The notes under the pieces were generated by a model that had not been told where the DNA came from, searched no databases, and worked only from the letters and a program-made list of their open reading frames with translations. This document shows, piece by piece, positions 14,100-23,200 of a DNA stretch of 33,227 nucleotides; positions within the stretch are counted from its first letter, which is position 1; each line of letters starts with the position of its first letter. The translations under genes and the position numbers were made by a program. This stretch comes from an uncultured Collinsella sp. (GTDB lineage: Bacteria > Actinomycetota > Coriobacteriia > Coriobacteriales > Coriobacteriaceae): positions 1 through 33,227 of the forward strand of contig CAADSP010000007.1 of NCBI GenBank assembly GCA_900751755.1, read 5' to 3'.

Positions 14100-16982
14100 A
14101 TGACGCTACTGTATTTCCTTACCCTGTTTCCGCTGGTACCGGCGCTGGGCATGCTGCTCGCGCACGGTGACCGAGTTCGCGATGCGGTGGGGCTCATAGG
14201 CTCCGGCATTATTATGGCGGTGACAGTTGTAGTCGCCGTCATGTTTTTTGGCACGGGTCCGCAGAGCTTTGAGGTTGCCCCCGGCACCTCGCATGCGCTC
14301 TCGATCATCAGCTCCGCCATCGATGTCATCCTGTGTGCCGTCATCCTGTACAACGCGTGCAAATATAGGAACGCGCTCACCACGGTGCTCGGCATAGTCC
14401 AGCTGGTGGGCTCGCTTGCCTTTGCAGCCATGACGCTGCCCGCGGCCGAAGCCGTCACCGCGACGCCGCTCTACCTGGACTACATGAGCGTGATCATGGT
14501 GCTTGCCGTCGGCATCGTCGGCAGCCTCATCTGCGTGTATGCCCTGGGCTACATGAAGGACTTCCAAGCGCACGATGAGCACGAGGCTGCGCTGCGCGGG
14601 CAGACCGCGCCCGACCGTCGCCCGCAGTTCCTGGCGCTCATGTTCCTGTTCCTCTCGGCCATGTTCGTCATCGTGACGAGCGACAACCTTGAGTGGCTGT
14701 TCTGCGGCTGGGAAATCACCACCGTGTGCTCGTTCCTCATGATTGGCTACACGCGCACGCCCGAGGCCATCAAGAATGCCTTTACCCAGATCATCCTTAA
14801 CATGCTGGGCGGCATCGCGTTTTTGGCGGGCCTTATGTTTCTGCACGTTAACGGCATGCCGCTGACCATCTCGGGCATGATCGAGCTTTCCGGCTCCGGA
14901 ACCGCACAATCCGCGCTGCTGGTGATGCCGGTCATCCTGCTATCGCTCGCCGCACTCACCAAGGCCGCGCAGATGCCGTTCCACACTTGGCTGTTGGGCG
15001 CCATGGTTGCCCCCACTCCCACGAGCGCCCTGCTGCACTCTTCAACCATGGTCAAAGCCGGCGTGTTTTTGATGGTCAAGCTGAGCCCGCTCTATGCTAT
15101 CTATCCCGTGACCGGCTTTATGGTCACGAGTGTGGGCGCCATCACGTTTTTGCTCGCTGCCCTCATGGCCATCTCGCAGAGCAACGCCAAACGCGTGCTC
15201 GCGTACTCCACCATTTCCAACCTGGGCCTCATCAGTGCCTGCTTGGGTGTCGGCGCGCCCGAGGCCGTATGGGCCGCTATCTTCCTGATCCTGTTCCACA
15301 CGGTGGCAAAGTCGCTGCTGTTCCTGTGCGTGGGCACCGCCGAGCATCATATCGGCAGCCGCAATATCGAGGACATGGACGGTATGTTCAGCCGCATGCC
15401 GCACCTGACGCGCCTGATGATGCTGGGCATCATGGGCATGTTTGTGGCGCCGTTTGGCATGCTCGTGTCCAAGTGGGGCGCCCTGGTGGCGTTTGCGCAG
15501 ACCGGCAACGTGCTCATGATCATGGTGCTTGCCTTTGGCTCGGCCGCGACGTTCTTCTTCTGGGGCAAGTGGCTTGCCAAGCTTTCGGGCGTCGATCCCA
15601 CGGCTCAAAACGTTGAGGTCAATGTCCATAAGACCGAATGGGTGGCGCTCAACACCATCGCCGCGCTGCTGATTCTGTGCTGCGTGGCGTTCCCGGTTAT
15701 CTCGAGCGGTCTGGTGTCGCCTTACTTGGCCATGGTGTTTGGCCGCGTGCCGTACGTTATCGGCAAGGACGCCATGTATCTGATGGTGGTTATCGTGGCT
15801 TTTATCGCCGTGGTGCTGCTGACTTCATTCCGCGTGAGTAACAAACCGCACGTCAACGTGTACCTTTCGGGCGTGGGAACCGACAAATATCGCCATTTCC
15901 GCGGCTCGATGGGACACGAGGTGAAGGCCGAAAAGCGCAATTGGTACTCGGAGGACGCTCTTGGCGAGAAGCGTATTGGCCCCGCGGGTAGCGTCGTGTG
16001 CTGCAGCATTATCTTGTTTGCGCTGCTGTGCTGCGCGTGGATTGGGCCCGAGCGGCTTGCCATGAGCGCGCCCTCGGTGCTGCGCGGCAAGTATTTCGAA
16101 GGCTCGGGCGTCGTGGGCATCTTTGTGGGCACCGTGGCGTTTGCCCTGCTGGCGCCGCTTGTGGGCGGCCTGATCGACGGTCTTGACCGTAAGCTTTCGG
16201 CTCGCATGCAGGGCCGCGTGGGTCCGCGCCTGCTGCAGCCCTTCTACGACGTTGCCAAGCTGCTGCGCAAGGCCCCCGCCAGCGTAAACACCATGGACGA
16301 TACCTACATGGCGTGCGCGCTCATCTTTACCGTGGTGGGCGGCGGCATCTTTGTGTCGGGCTCCAACACGATGCTGTGCGCTTTTATGGTGACGCTCGCC
16401 GCGATCTTTGTGGTGCTGGCGTCCGCCTCGACGCAAAGTCCGTTTGCCCAGGTCGGCGCCGACCGCGAGCTGCTGCAGGTTATGAGCTACGAGCCCGCCG
16501 TTCTGCTGATGAGCGTGGGCCTGTACCTTGCCACCGATAGCTTCGATTCCATTGCCGTGACGGGGCAGTCGGCCCCCATCATCGTGTACAGCGCGCCCAT
16601 TTTCCTCGCACTGCTCGCGGTGCTTACCATCAAGCTGCGCAAGTCGCCGTTTGACCTTTCGTACTCGCATCACGCACATCAGGAGATTGTCCAGGGCGTC
16701 GCCACCGAGATGAGCGGCGGCACGCTGGCCAAGATGACCCTTATGCACTGGTGCGAGACCGTACTGTTTTTGATGTGGGTGGGCATGTTCTTTGTTTGGG
16801 ACAACCCGGTGAGCTGGCTGGTCGCCCTGGTCGTGATGGCCGCGACGTATTTTGTCGAGGTCCTGATCGACAACACCTTTGCCCGCAGCACCTGGCGCAG
16901 CTGCTTTAGGCTCGGATGGGGCGTGGCGCTGGTGTTTGGCCTGCTCAACCTTATGCCCATCCTCGTCGACGTGTTTATTTAG
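14100..16982 (+). CDS. Fused EchA-EchB type hydrogenase membrane subunit (NuoL/MrpA-like + NuoH-like)
   Basis: The 960-residue membrane protein combines two subunits of a group 4 [NiFe] hydrogenase. Residues about 1-590 are the antiporter-like proton/sodium-translocating subunit (NuoL/HyfB/EchA family): NLEWLFCGWEITTVCSFLMI, HTWLLGAMVAPTPTSALLHS (about 295) and AYSTISNLGL. After a hydrophilic linker (about 590-625, VGTDKYRHFRGSMGHEV), the NuoH/HycD/EchB part begins. It has the signatures RKLSARMQGRVGPRLLQPFY (about 697), SPFAQVGADRELLQVMSYEP (about 781) and RKSPFDLSYSHHAHQEIVQG (about 847). These are separate genes in most characterised Ech and Hyc systems. No frame disruption is seen at the joint, so the fusion looks genuine. 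GGGGGAG upstream serves ATG 14100. It is the first gene of the operon. Confidence 0.93.
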   Translation: MTLLYFLTLFPLVPALGMLLAHGDRVRDAVGLIGSGIIMAVTVVVAVMFFGTGPQSFEVAPGTSHALSIISSAIDVILCAVILYNACKYRNALTTVLGIVQLVGSLAFAAMTLPAAEAVTATPLYLDYMSVIMVLAVGIVGSLICVYALGYMKDFQAHDEHEAALRGQTAPDRRPQFLALMFLFLSAMFVIVTSDNLEWLFCGWEITTVCSFLMIGYTRTPEAIKNAFTQIILNMLGGIAFLAGLMFLHVNGMPLTISGMIELSGSGTAQSALLVMPVILLSLAALTKAAQMPFHTWLLGAMVAPTPTSALLHSSTMVKAGVFLMVKLSPLYAIYPVTGFMVTSVGAITFLLAALMAISQSNAKRVLAYSTISNLGLISACLGVGAPEAVWAAIFLILFHTVAKSLLFLCVGTAEHHIGSRNIEDMDGMFSRMPHLTRLMMLGIMGMFVAPFGMLVSKWGALVAFAQTGNVLMIMVLAFGSAATFFFWGKWLAKLSGVDPTAQNVEVNVHKTEWVALNTIAALLILCCVAFPVISSGLVSPYLAMVFGRVPYVIGKDAMYLMVVIVAFIAVVLLTSFRVSNKPHVNVYLSGVGTDKYRHFRGSMGHEVKAEKRNWYSEDALGEKRIGPAGSVVCCSIILFALLCCAWIGPERLAMSAPSVLRGKYFEGSGVVGIFVGTVAFALLAPLVGGLIDGLDRKLSARMQGRVGPRLLQPFYDVAKLLRKAPASVNTMDDTYMACALIFTVVGGGIFVSGSNTMLCAFMVTLAAIFVVLASASTQSPFAQVGADRELLQVMSYEPAVLLMSVGLYLATDSFDSIAVTGQSAPIIVYSAPIFLALLAVLTIKLRKSPFDLSYSHHAHQEIVQGVATEMSGGTLAKMTLMHWCETVLFLMWVGMFFVWDNPVSWLVALVVMAATYFVEVLIDNTFARSTWRSCFRLGWGVALVFGLLNLMPILVDVFI

Positions 16983-16994
16983 GAGGCGGCATCC

Positions 16995-17612
16995 ATGAAT
17001 CATAAAATGTCGCGCTCGCCGTGGGTTATTCATTACGACGGCTCGAGCTGCAATGGATGCGATATCGAGGTGCTGGCCTCGCTCACGCCACTGTTCGATG
17101 CGGAGCGCTTTGGCGTGGTCAACACCGGCAACCCCAAGCATGCGGATATCTTTTTGGTGACGGGTTCGGTCAACGCTCAGAACCTGCCCGTCGTGCGCCA
17201 GATCTACAACCAGATGCTCGAGCCCAAGTGCGTGGTGGCGTGCGGCATCTGCGCGTGCTCGGGCGGCGTGTTCCGCGACGCCTACAACGTGATCGGCGGC
17301 GTGGACCGCGCGATTCCCGTGGACGTGTACGCGCCCGGGTGCGCCATTCGCCCCGAGACCGTGATCGATGCCATCGTGGAGGCGTGCGGCATCCTGGACC
17401 AGAAGGAGGCCGTGATGCGCGCCGGTGGCGATCCGCTCACCGTGGGCGGCGCCGCTACCTGGGACGGTGGCGTTGAGCTGGGCGAGGACGGGTTTGTGGC
17501 TGCGGGGGCCGGGGCTGATGGTGCCGGTGACGCGCCTGCCGGGAAGCCCACCGCGCCCGCCGCTGGCGACGCACCTGCTGGGACGTCCGCCGCTGCAGAG
17601 GAGGCCGAGTAA
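16995..17612 (+). CDS. Hydrogenase small subunit, NuoB/EchC-like, with Ala/Gly-rich tail
   Basis: The small electron-transfer subunit carries the proximal [4Fe-4S] cluster next to the NiFe site. Likely ligands are C19 and C22 (SSCNGCDIE), C86 (CGICACSGG) and C116 (APGCAIRPE), the four-Cys pattern of the NuoB/HycG/EchC family. The family core ends near residue 150. The last 50 or so residues are Ala/Gly/Pro/Glu-rich (AAGAGADGAGDAPAGKP) and have no counterpart I recognise in classical Ech. The gene begins 12 bases after the fused membrane subunit (AGGAGG present). Its stop overlaps the next ATG (TAATG). Confidence 0.93.
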   Translation: MNHKMSRSPWVIHYDGSSCNGCDIEVLASLTPLFDAERFGVVNTGNPKHADIFLVTGSVNAQNLPVVRQIYNQMLEPKCVVACGICACSGGVFRDAYNVIGGVDRAIPVDVYAPGCAIRPETVIDAIVEACGILDQKEAVMRAGGDPLTVGGAATWDGGVELGEDGFVAAGAGADGAGDAPAGKPTAPAAGDAPAGTSAAAEEAE

Positions 17613-18325
17613 TGCAAAAGGCTATCTATACCACCGTCGGGATCGACGAGCTCCTGTCGCATGTCCAGGCGCTCAAGGGCGTCGGCGCGCGCTTTGTGCA
17701 AATGCACGCCGAGCGCAACGTCGACGACGGCACGTACCGCCTGGTCTATACGTTTATCAACGTTCGTGCTGCTCAGGAGCATATTGCGCAGGACGGCAGC
17801 TACGCGATTGAGAACCTGGTGGTTGAGGGTATCGACCAGTATCAGGAGATTCCGTCCATCAGCTCATATTATCCGGCGGTGTTCCCGTTTGAAAATGAGG
17901 CCCACGACCTGTTTGGGCTTGCCGTTACCGATATGCAGCTCGACTTTAAGGGCTTTTTCTACCAGGTCTCGACTGCCGAGCCCATGAGCGTTATCACACC
18001 CGAGGTGAAGGCCGCGCGCGAGAAGGCCATGAAGGTTCGTGCCGCCGCCGAGGCCAAGGCGCGCAAGGCCGCGGCCGAGAAGGCCGCCGCTGCGGCTGCT
18101 GCAGGGGAGGGCGCTGCGAGCACAGGCGATGCCGCGGGCGCCTCTGCTCAGCCCGCTGCGGCTGCCGGCTCCGATGCTCAGCATGATGAGGTCGCTGCAA
18201 AGGCCGCGCTCAAGGCCGCTGAGATGGAGGCAAAGCTCGCTGCCATGGATCCCGAGAAAGCGGCCAAGGTCCGCGCGGCGCTTGCCGCCAAGGCCGCCCG
18301 CGACAAGCAGAAAAAGGAGGCGTAA
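17612..18325 (+). CDS. Hydrogenase NuoC/EchD-like subunit with Ala/Lys-rich C-terminal extension
   Basis: The hydrophilic 30-kDa-type subunit bridges the small and large hydrogenase subunits. The N-terminal 125 residues carry the family fold. SISSYYPAVFPFENEAHDLF contains the characteristic Y-P-x4-E-x-E/D-x2-DLFG motif of NuoC/HycE-N/EchD. From about residue 130 to 237 the protein becomes an Ala/Lys/Glu-rich helical extension (KARKAAAEKAAAAAAAGEGA, then AALKAAEMEAKLAAMDPEKA). The extension doubles the size relative to EchD, is probably helical, and its role is unknown. Start and upstream stop overlap, so translation is coupled. Confidence 0.88.
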   Translation: MQKAIYTTVGIDELLSHVQALKGVGARFVQMHAERNVDDGTYRLVYTFINVRAAQEHIAQDGSYAIENLVVEGIDQYQEIPSISSYYPAVFPFENEAHDLFGLAVTDMQLDFKGFFYQVSTAEPMSVITPEVKAAREKAMKVRAAAEAKARKAAAEKAAAAAAAGEGAASTGDAAGASAQPAAAAGSDAQHDEVAAKAALKAAEMEAKLAAMDPEKAAKVRAALAAKAARDKQKKEA

Positions 18326-18330
18326 GGCCC

Positions 18331-19419
18331 ATGGCACATCGCTCCGTTATTCCGTTTGGCCCGCAGCACCCGGTGCTGCCCGAGCCGCTTCATCTGGACC
18401 TGGTGATCGAGGACGACCGCGTCATCGAGGCAATTCCACAGATCGGCTTTGTGCACCGCGGACTCGAGAAGCTCACCGAAAAGCGTGATATGCACCAGTT
18501 TGGCTACATCGCCGAGCGCATCTGCGGCATTTGCGCCGTGGGCCACAGCTGCGGCTATGCCAGCGCCTGCGAGCGCATGCTCGACATCGAGGTGCCCGGC
18601 CGCGTGCAGTATATCCGCACCATTCTGCACGAGCTTTCGCGCATTCACTCGCACCTGCTGTGGCTGGGCCTGCTCGCCGATGCCTTTGGTTTCGAGGCGC
18701 TGTTCTATCGTTCGTGGACCCTACGCGAGCAGATTCTCAAGATTTTTGAGAGCACTTGCGGCGGGCGCGTGATTCTGTCGATTAACGAGATCGGCGGCCT
18801 TAAGCACGATATCGAGGACTCCGAGCTGGCGGGCATTGTCCAGACGCTCGATGCCATGCGTCCTGACTACGAGGCCCTGGTGCATACGTTTTTGGACGAC
18901 AACAGCTGCGGCGAGCGCCTGCATGGCGTGGGCGTGATTAGCAAGAAAGACGCGCTGGAGCTTTCGATGGTCGGTCCGTTTGGGCGCGCATCGGGCGTGG
19001 ATTACGACGTGCGCATGTTTGACGACGGTGCCTATGCGGATCTGGCTGCGTTTGAACCCATCGTTGCTACCGATGGCGATTGCTATGCCCGCTGCCAGGT
19101 GCGCTGTGCCGAGGTCACGCAGGCCATGGACATCATTAAGGAGCTTGTGGGCATGATTCCGCACGACGGGATCGGCGGGCGCACCAAGCTTACACCGGCC
19201 GACGGCGCACGCGGCGAGGTTGTGATTGAGCAGCCGCGCGGCGAGGCGTATTACTATGTGCGCGGTAACGGCACCAAGAACCTGGACCGCTTCCGCGTGC
19301 GCACGCCGACGTCGCAGAACCTGGCGGGTCTGACACATGCGCTGCAGGGCGTGCTCCTTGCCAACGTGCCCATGATTATCCTGACCATCGACCCCTGCAT
19401 TAGCTGCACGGAAAGGTAG
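18331..19419 (+). CDS. [NiFe] hydrogenase large subunit, NuoD/EchE-like, no C-terminal tail
   Basis: Catalytic subunit of the group 4 hydrogenase; it binds the Ni-Fe centre that evolves or oxidises H2. N-terminal ligands are C65 and C68 in ERICGICAVGHS, with His72. C-terminal ligands are C356 and C359 in DPCISCTER. Both CxxC pairs are intact, which separates it from the quinone-reducing NuoD of complex I, where they are lost. The protein ends exactly with DPCISCTER. Most large subunits continue beyond this Arg/His with a peptide that a dedicated endopeptidase removes after nickel insertion, and here no such peptide is encoded. The length of 362 residues matches EchE. It is five bases after the NuoC-like gene. 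Confidence 0.95.
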   Translation: MAHRSVIPFGPQHPVLPEPLHLDLVIEDDRVIEAIPQIGFVHRGLEKLTEKRDMHQFGYIAERICGICAVGHSCGYASACERMLDIEVPGRVQYIRTILHELSRIHSHLLWLGLLADAFGFEALFYRSWTLREQILKIFESTCGGRVILSINEIGGLKHDIEDSELAGIVQTLDAMRPDYEALVHTFLDDNSCGERLHGVGVISKKDALELSMVGPFGRASGVDYDVRMFDDGAYADLAAFEPIVATDGDCYARCQVRCAEVTQAMDIIKELVGMIPHDGIGGRTKLTPADGARGEVVIEQPRGEAYYYVRGNGTKNLDRFRVRTPTSQNLAGLTHALQGVLLANVPMIILTIDPCISCTER

Positions 19420-19426
19420 GCGCGGC

Positions 19427-19768
19427 ATGAGTTTGCTGACATTTGCCAAGACGGCCTTGGGCTCTATGGTCAAGCAGCCGGTAACGGTGTGCTATCCGCA
19501 GGAGAAGCTCGCGGCACCCGAGCGCTTGCGCGGGCATATCGTCAACGACATGGATGTATGCATCTGCTGCGGCATGTGCGCGCGTCGCTGCCCGGCGGGC
19601 GCGCTCGCGGTCGATCGCAAGGGCGGAACGTGGTCGATCGACCCGTATGCCTGCGTGGTGTGCGGCGAGTGCATCGAAAGCTGCCCCAAGCGTTGCCTGA
19701 CTATGGACACCGCCCGCACTCCAGTCGCAGCGGACAAGACTCCCACGGTAGAAACCAAACCGGAGTAG
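19427..19768 (+). CDS. Hydrogenase 2x[4Fe-4S] ferredoxin-like subunit (EchF/HycF/NuoI type)
   Basis: Small iron-sulfur protein passing electrons, probably from soluble reduced ferredoxin, to the small subunit. Two complete motifs are visible: C45-x2-C48-x2-C51-x3-C55-P and C76-x2-C79-x2-C82-x3-C86-P. The 113-residue length and the N-terminal amphipathic stretch (MSLLTFAKTALGSMVKQPVT) match EchF and HycF. It is seven bases after the large-subunit gene and is the last gene of the operon. No formate dehydrogenase, carbon monoxide dehydrogenase or hyp genes follow, so the electron donor is inferred, not shown. Confidence 0.95.
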   Translation: MSLLTFAKTALGSMVKQPVTVCYPQEKLAAPERLRGHIVNDMDVCICCGMCARRCPAGALAVDRKGGTWSIDPYACVVCGECIESCPKRCLTMDTARTPVAADKTPTVETKPE

Positions 19769-19789
19769 CGCTGGAATAGAGCTGGAATA

Positions 19790-19823
19790 GGGGCCGGTGG
19801 GGCAAAAATGCCCCACCGGCCCC
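19790..19823 (+). terminator. Perfect 15-bp GC hairpin after the hydrogenase operon
   Basis: Arms 19790-19804 and 19809-19823 (GGGGCCGGTGGGGCA and its exact complement), loop AAAA. It starts 21 bases after the last stop. The sequence after it is CGCGCTTA with no T-run, so it is either a processing/stabilising 3' hairpin or a non-canonical terminator. Confidence 0.7.
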
Positions 19824-19855
19824 GCGCTTAAACGCGCGGTTGTGCCGTCGCGAAC

Positions 19856-20007
19856 AAAACTATGCCGGATTACGGGGCTGGATAGCGAACCTCCGACCAT
19901 ACGGAAAATCCCAAAAACAAAACCGCAGGTAGATAGCCTGCCGTTTTTCAAAAAATGGTGGTATGGATGAGGGCCCCGACTTTAGCTCCGTAATCCGGCA
20001 TAGTTTT
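19856..20007. repeat. Long inverted-repeat element 1 (left of the giant surface gene)
   Basis: The 20-bp outer arms 19856-19875 and 19988-20007 (AAAACTATGCCGGATTACGG and complement) are perfect and extend to 24 bp with one G-T pair. Further in, CCTC-CCATAC words pair loosely. The core CAAAACCGCAGGTAGATAGC forms an inner hairpin (GCAGG-TAGATAG-CCTGC). Element 3 shares the arm start (AAAACTATGCCGG) and the flank GAAATG-CA-CA, and all three elements share the core. Confidence 0.9.
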
Positions 20008-20044
20008 GAAATGACACCATATCGGTGACAGCCCTTGATCCCCC

Positions 20045-20073
20045 GGGGACGGAGGAAAACGGATCATTTTGAC
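20045..20073 (+). repeat. Dispersed block GGGGACGGAGGAAAACGG, copy B
   Basis: The block reads GGGGACGGAGGAAAACGG followed by ATCATTTTGAC. Related copies are at 26892-26928 (same strand, with a CTCATAACGG insertion) and 4887-4909 (opposite strand, two changes). It follows inverted-repeat element 1 by 37 bases. Confidence 0.75.
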
Positions 20074-20116
20074 CTGTTGGCTCCGAGTCGCACCCGTTTT
20101 CCTGCGAAAACCCTCG

Positions 20117-20196
20117 TGTCTCAACTTTGGTGAGACATTTGTCTCACGCCCAAAACCGAATCTGGAACGTGTGTCACCTGCCCAAATTGTGTCTCA
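20117..20196 (+). promoter_or_regulatory. Cluster of GTCTCA motifs upstream of the surface-protein gene
   Basis: TGTCTCA-N7-TGAGACA (20117-20137) is an inverted repeat. Further GTCTCA copies at 20141-20146 and 20191-20196 follow on the same strand as its first half-site. The last copy lies about 50 bases before the ATG at 20249. Four half-sites in 80 bases suggest a regulator-binding region; no clear -35/-10 pair was found. Confidence 0.4.
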
Positions 20197-20248
20197 TTCC
20201 GTAACTTTAGGCTGATGCAAGGTCTGAGCCTGCGAGAAGGGAGACGCG

Positions 20249-23200
20249 ATGAGTAAGTACACGAGGGGTCTCTTGGCGGTGATACTGGCCGTAGTGCTGG
20301 TGTTGCCGGCTGCAGCATTTGCCATGCTGCCCGAGGCCAACGCCAGGTCCAGCACCGGAATGGACGGACCGACAATGGCCGGAAAGGTTGTCGACCCCGA
20401 CACCAGCGGACGCTGGGAAATCTGGGCGGCGGGCCATGGTGGCAATAAGGTAACGACCCAAAACGTCGGTCGAATCTGGACCGACAAGACGGTCAAGGCA
20501 ACCGAGGAAAACGAAGAGTCGGACTTTTTGACCACGCTTTCGGCGATGTCCTCGACGTCTAATTCAACCGTGACGGTTACCACGCCGCTCGACATCGTGA
20601 TGGTGCTGGATGCCTCTGGCTCGATGGATCATGAGATGGGCGGTGGAGATCCCACCAGGCGCATCGATGCGCTGGAGAGCGCTGCCAGCAGCTTCATCGA
20701 CGCCATTGCCAAACAAAACGAGGGCATCGAGGGCGTGGATAGGCAGCATAAGGTTGCTATCGTTAAGTTTGCGGGCAAGACGTCCAACAATATCGGCAAC
20801 GAGACGTATCGTGACGGAGGATACACCTACAATTACACACAGGTTATGAAAGACCTGACCGATTGCTCCGGCGGCAACGTGAAAGCTCTTAAGCATAGGA
20901 TTGCCCAGATTACACCCGCTGGTGCAACGCGCGCCGACAATGGTCTGCAGCTGGCAGAGGGTATCACTTCTGGTCGCGCGGACGCCAAGAAGATTGTTGT
21001 GTTCTTTACCGACGGCACGCCAACGAAAATTGACAAGTTTGATCCTACGGTTGCTAACGCTGCCGTGGCGGCTGCCAAGAACATGAAGGACAGCAAGGCC
21101 ACCGTTTATACTATCGGCATCTTTGATGGCGCGGATCCCAGCGCTGGTATCCAGGATTCGGGAAAAAGCCAAAAAGAGAACAAGTTCATGCAGGCCGTTT
21201 CGAGCAACTACCCCAATGCCACGGCATGGGATACTCATGGTGCACGCGCGGAAAACGCTGACTACTACAAGTCGGCGACCAATGCCGAAGAGCTCAAGAA
21301 GGTTTTCGACGACATCTCGCAGGCCATCACATCGGAGGCGCCTTATCCGACCGAAATCCATAAGGGCTACGACGAGACCAACTCCGGCTACATCACGTTT
21401 ACCGACGAGCTGGGCGACTTTATGCAGGTCGACAGCTTCACCGAGGTCGTCATCAACGGCACGCCGTTTACCAATCCGAGCAAGACGGTCAACAAAGAAA
21501 CCAAGACCGATACGTACGAGTTCGATGGCAAGGCAAAAGACCTGCTCATTACCGCGCAGCGTGCCGGCGACGACAATCCCCAGAAGGGCGATATCGTAAC
21601 GGTCAACATTCCCGCGTCGTTGATTCCGCTGAGTCACTTTAAGACCGTAGACGGCAAGTTTTCGGTCGATACCGTTAAGCCCATCCAGGTGAAGTATGCC
21701 TCGAGCGTGAAGAAGGTCGCACTCGACAACCTGTTTACGCCCGAGAAGGTAGCGGGGCTCAAGGATTACATCGAGCATAATACGACCGTCGTTGACGGCA
21801 CCAAGACCGTGAACTTCTTTGCGAACAAGTGGAGCGGTGGTGCGTTGGGCGATACGGTTGCGAACTTTGAGCCGGCCGATACCAACCGCTACTACTACTT
21901 CCAGAAGCAGACCCCCATTTACACGGACAAGGACTGCACACAGCCTGCAAAGAATTCACTGGCAGAGAAAGGCACCTATTACTACAAGGATGAGTTTGAG
22001 GAGCGGGGCGAGAACGGCGAGGCCAAGCCCGCCACTGCCGTCATCGAGTTTATCGGCGGAGATGCCGCAAAGTTTGCCGGTGCCATAGTTCCTGATGAGA
22101 ACGGCAACTTAGTGTTTAGCGTGGGAACCGCGCGCCTGGCCTTTATCGACGAGCTCCACACCACCAAGGACAGCGTGGGCGGAAACCAGACTGTTACCGC
22201 GACCGACGTTCTCAACCCCAAGTGGAACAACGTGTCCGCCAAGGCGACCGCGACGCATGTCAATTCCTACCTGGGTAACAACGGCAAGATCAGCTTTAAC
22301 GTGACGCCGGTAACGGTGAATACCAAGGCGAAGTTTGGCCTGACCAAGGTGCTCGAGGGTCGCGAGTGGACGAATGAGGACAAGTTTAAGTTTGAACTCG
22401 CTGCGACGTCCGAGAATGACGCCCCGATGCCCGCACCCGCGACCGCGACCGTGACCAATGCCGACCTGGACGACAATGGCAGGGCAGCTATTGACTTCGG
22501 CGAGATCACCTACAACAAGTCGGGCGAGTACACCTATGAGGTCCGCGAGGTCAAGGGCGACGCCGGTGGCGTTACCTACAGCAAGAACGTTGCCACGTTC
22601 AAGGTGACTGTGACGGTTAACGCCAAGGGCGAGCTTAAGGCCGACGTTGAAAAGACCTCGGGTGAGACTAAGTTCACGAACACCTATAGCGCCAAGACGG
22701 AAACCCCGCTGACTCTTGAGGCTGCCAAGACGCTCTCAGGGCGTCCGATGGCCGATGACGAATTCAAGTTTGCACTGAGCTATGCGGGGCACGACGAGGT
22801 TCTGTTGAATGCAACCAACAAGGGTGGCAAGGTTGAGTTCGGTCCGCTGACGTACACGACCAAGTCGCTCGCCAAGCTGGTCGAGGAAGACAAGGCATCG
22901 CTTGATGCTAGCTCAGACAAGCCCACGTGGACCATTCATTACATTGCTGCCGAGCAGACCGGCAAGCTGCCTGCGGGCGTGAGCGCCACCGTGTCGGCAA
23001 TTGACGCATGTGTAACCGTTGTCGACAACGGCGATGGTACCCTGACGGCGACGGCTGTCTACGGCGATGCCGGCAACGAGTTCGTGAACACCTACACTGC
23101 CGCGCCTGCCGAGGCATCGCTTGTGGGTAAGAAGAGTCTGCAGGTTCCTGTTGGCCTGACCCCGGCTGACATTACCGGTAAGTTCACCTTTACCGTGGCC

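Noticed and set aside
14100..19768. Respiratory complex I (nuo) operon
   Set aside because: The NuoD-like subunit keeps both CxxC pairs that bind Ni-Fe, and the NuoE/F/G, A, J and K subunits are absent, so it is a group 4 hydrogenase.
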